A DNA stretch of 7,100 nt. Source: Desulfobulbaceae bacterium. GTDB lineage: Bacteria; Desulfobacterota; Desulfobulbia; Desulfobulbales; Desulfocapsaceae. The DNA lies in contig JAIRRG010000002.1 of the NCBI GenBank assembly GCA_031256095.1, forward strand, positions 1 to 7,100. The letters are read 5' to 3'. Both the position numbers and the translations under genes were made by a program. The notes under the pieces were generated by a model. It was given only the letters and a program-made list of their open reading frames with translations. It had not been told where the DNA came from and searched no databases. Positions 5,908 to 7,100 of the stretch are shown in pieces. Position 1 is the first letter of the stretch; the number at the start of each line of letters is the position of its first letter.

Positions 5908-5936
5908 TCTTTTACCCGTGCTTCGCCTCTTTGTCA
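5908..5936 (-). promoter_or_regulatory. Sigma70-type promoter for the YeeE-family gene
   Basis: On the minus strand a perfect TTGACA (5936-5931) is followed after exactly 17 nt by TAAAAG (5913-5908), four of six matches to the -10 consensus. Transcription would begin near 5900, leaving a leader of about 25 nt that carries the AAGGGGG ribosome binding site. This suggests the transporter can be transcribed independently of the upstream hydrolase gene. Confidence 0.65.
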
Positions 5937-6046
5937 AGAAAATGGCAGTTGGGAAAGAGTCAATCGGTCTAAAAGGTTTTCATCCAACCGTGGCGGCCAT
6001 GCGGCCCAGGCTCAAGGCGTCACCCAGGCCGCAAGCGGGATAAAAG

Positions 6047-6943
6047 TTACCGGTTTCCGCCCTCCGGTGTGAAGATGTAGCCCGCGCCCTGAGCGCCGAC
6101 GATGCCGATTGCCGGGTCGGGAATGTGCATCCCGGCCACTGGCAGTTTGTGGTCGCTGACGTATTGCAAGACCTTGAGGCGGCTGGCGATGGCCTCTTGC
6201 GCATCGACGTCATAAACGAGGGCTACTTCCGGCTTGGGCATCTGGATGACCATGGCGTGGGTCAGGTCACCCCAGAAGAGCAACTTGTCCGCGCCATCCG
6301 TCAACAAAAACATGCTGTGACCTGGCGTATGGCCGTAGGCGGCGATAGCGGCGATGCCGGGCAAAAGCGGCGTGCCGCCCGTTTCCAGGGCGCCGGGGGC
6401 AAAGGTTTTCACGCGGTCGCCGTAGACGGCCAAAACTTTTTGCGCCAAGAGAAAACCATCTTTTTGCTTGGCTCCAGCCTGGGCCATTATTTGCGGGTCG
6501 CTCCAATAGGCTTTTTCCTTTTCGGCGATATAGATGGTGGCGCGCGGGAAAACCGCCTGATCAGCCGCCAGCAGGCCGCCGATGTGGTCGCCGTGCATGT
6601 GGGTGATGAAGATGGCGTCGATGTCTTCCGGTTTTATGCCCGCTTCACGCAGTTGCGGTAACAGATTTTTACCGAGGCCGGTATCAAATAGGACGGTGTG
6701 GCCGTGGCCCTGGGCAAGGAAATACTGGAAGGCGGTCGGGAATTTACCTTCAGGCAGGTATTTTTGCGCCAGTTCCTTGCTGGCGCCTAGCAAAAGCGAA
6801 GCATCGCTCATGTGCGCCCCATCGGTGAAGTGCCACAGCCGCCACTGACCAATCTGTCGCCCGCTCTGTTTTTCAGCGTGGGCGTCCATTGCCAGCGACA
6901 AAAGCGGCAGGATGAGCAATACGGCGAAGAGAGAACGGATCAT
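6047..6943 (-). CDS. Exported metallo-beta-lactamase-fold hydrolase
   Basis: A 298-residue protein with a Sec signal peptide: basic MIR start, hydrophobic core at about 5-18, and an AHA cleavage site after residue 23. It should act in the periplasm or outside the cell. The dinuclear metal site of the MBL superfamily is complete: HMHGDH (H115, H117, D119, H120), H209 in GHTPGHS (204-210), D226 in FWGD and H273 in GMHIP. The HxHxDHxGG and GHTPGHS pattern fits the broad glyoxalase II/lactonase-like branch (which includes N-acyl-homoserine lactonases) rather than true beta-lactamases; the substrate cannot be named. AGGAGG at 6949-6954 on the minus strand, 5 nt before the ATG, fixes the start. The YeeE-family gene follows 171 bp downstream with its own promoter. 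No convincing terminator lies in that gap, only an imperfect GCGGCC/GGCCGC pairing, so read-through is possible. Confidence 0.88.
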   Translation of the reverse strand: MIRSLFAVLLILPLLSLAMDAHAEKQSGRQIGQWRLWHFTDGAHMSDASLLLGASKELAQKYLPEGKFPTAFQYFLAQGHGHTVLFDTGLGKNLLPQLREAGIKPEDIDAIFITHMHGDHIGGLLAADQAVFPRATIYIAEKEKAYWSDPQIMAQAGAKQKDGFLLAQKVLAVYGDRVKTFAPGALETGGTPLLPGIAAIAAYGHTPGHSMFLLTDGADKLLFWGDLTHAMVIQMPKPEVALVYDVDAQEAIASRLKVLQYVSDHKLPVAGMHIPDPAIGIVGAQGAGYIFTPEGGNR

Positions 6944-7100
6944 GATGGCCTCCTGTGAGTAAAAAGAATGATTGTGGGCTTAAGCGGGTGCCCTGCGGCC
7001 CGCTGATAGTGGTGCCATAGTAGCAGGTTTCCCCCGGCCTTTCCGCAGCTTTCCTGGCGTTACGGGAAATTTTTTTCACCGATTCCATTGCCATGAAAAA

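Noticed and set aside
5970..6035. GCGGCC...GGCCGC inverted repeat between the MBL and transporter genes as a terminator
   Set aside because: The stem is interrupted and is not followed by a T-run on the minus strand.
4556..6043. A 495-codon plus-strand open frame opposite the transporter gene
   Set aside because: Its translation is rich in His, Gln, Glu and Asp with no recognisable domain. It is the mirror of a clearly conserved membrane protein in GC-rich DNA, where long antisense frames are expected.
6983..7004. AGCGGG...CCCGCT hairpin (6-bp stem) upstream of the MBL gene
   Set aside because: Short stem with a 10-nt loop, no T-run on either strand and no known regulatory motif. It could be part of the leader but cannot be supported as a specific site.
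7093..7100. ATGAAAAA at the right edge as a possible start of a plus-strand gene
   Set aside because: Only eight bases are visible and no Shine-Dalgarno sequence precedes it, so a partial gene cannot be supported.

Overview
The window holds seven complete protein genes on a bacterial chromosome and no RNA gene I can identify. Coding DNA is GC-rich and the longer intergenic stretches are AT-rich. GatCAB-type tRNA amidation, a PdxH of the E. coli type, a Tim44-like membrane protein and a YeeE/YedE sulfur transporter together suggest a Gram-negative bacterium, either a proteobacterium or a delta-type (Desulfobacterota-like) lineage. I cannot place it more finely from sequence alone.

Layout. Positions 1-285 have no gene but carry a degenerate copy of a dispersed palindromic repeat. 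On the plus strand follow an MTH1/MutT-like Nudix hydrolase (286-777), a short GC hairpin with a T-run, a Tim44-like domain membrane protein (857-1804) and, 5 bp later, pdxH (1810-2445). pdxH converges with gatA, and only 3 bp separate the two stop codons. On the minus strand, gatC (4226-3942) precedes gatA (3921-2449). gatB is not the next gene. Positions 4227-4615 have no gene; they hold the gatC upstream region, a strong minus-strand terminator hairpin and a second copy of the palindromic repeat. Further right on the minus strand lie a YeeE/YedE (TsuA-like) transporter (5875-4616) with its own good sigma70-type promoter, and upstream of it a Sec-exported metallo-beta-lactamase-fold hydrolase (6943-6047).

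How they work together. The genes are mostly housekeeping: nucleotide-pool sanitation (Nudix), PLP cofactor supply (PdxH) and Gln-tRNA/Asn-tRNA amidation (GatCA). The minus-strand right half combines a sulfur-compound importer with an exported hydrolase; a functional link between these two is only inferred from position.

The most interesting observation is not a gene. A roughly 150-bp imperfect palindromic element occurs twice, at about 1-153 (reverse orientation, degraded) and 4458-4615. It has a highly similar outer end and an inner core resembling the CATTGCGAG...GAAGCAATCC type of repeat. I found no convincing new multi-gene system here.
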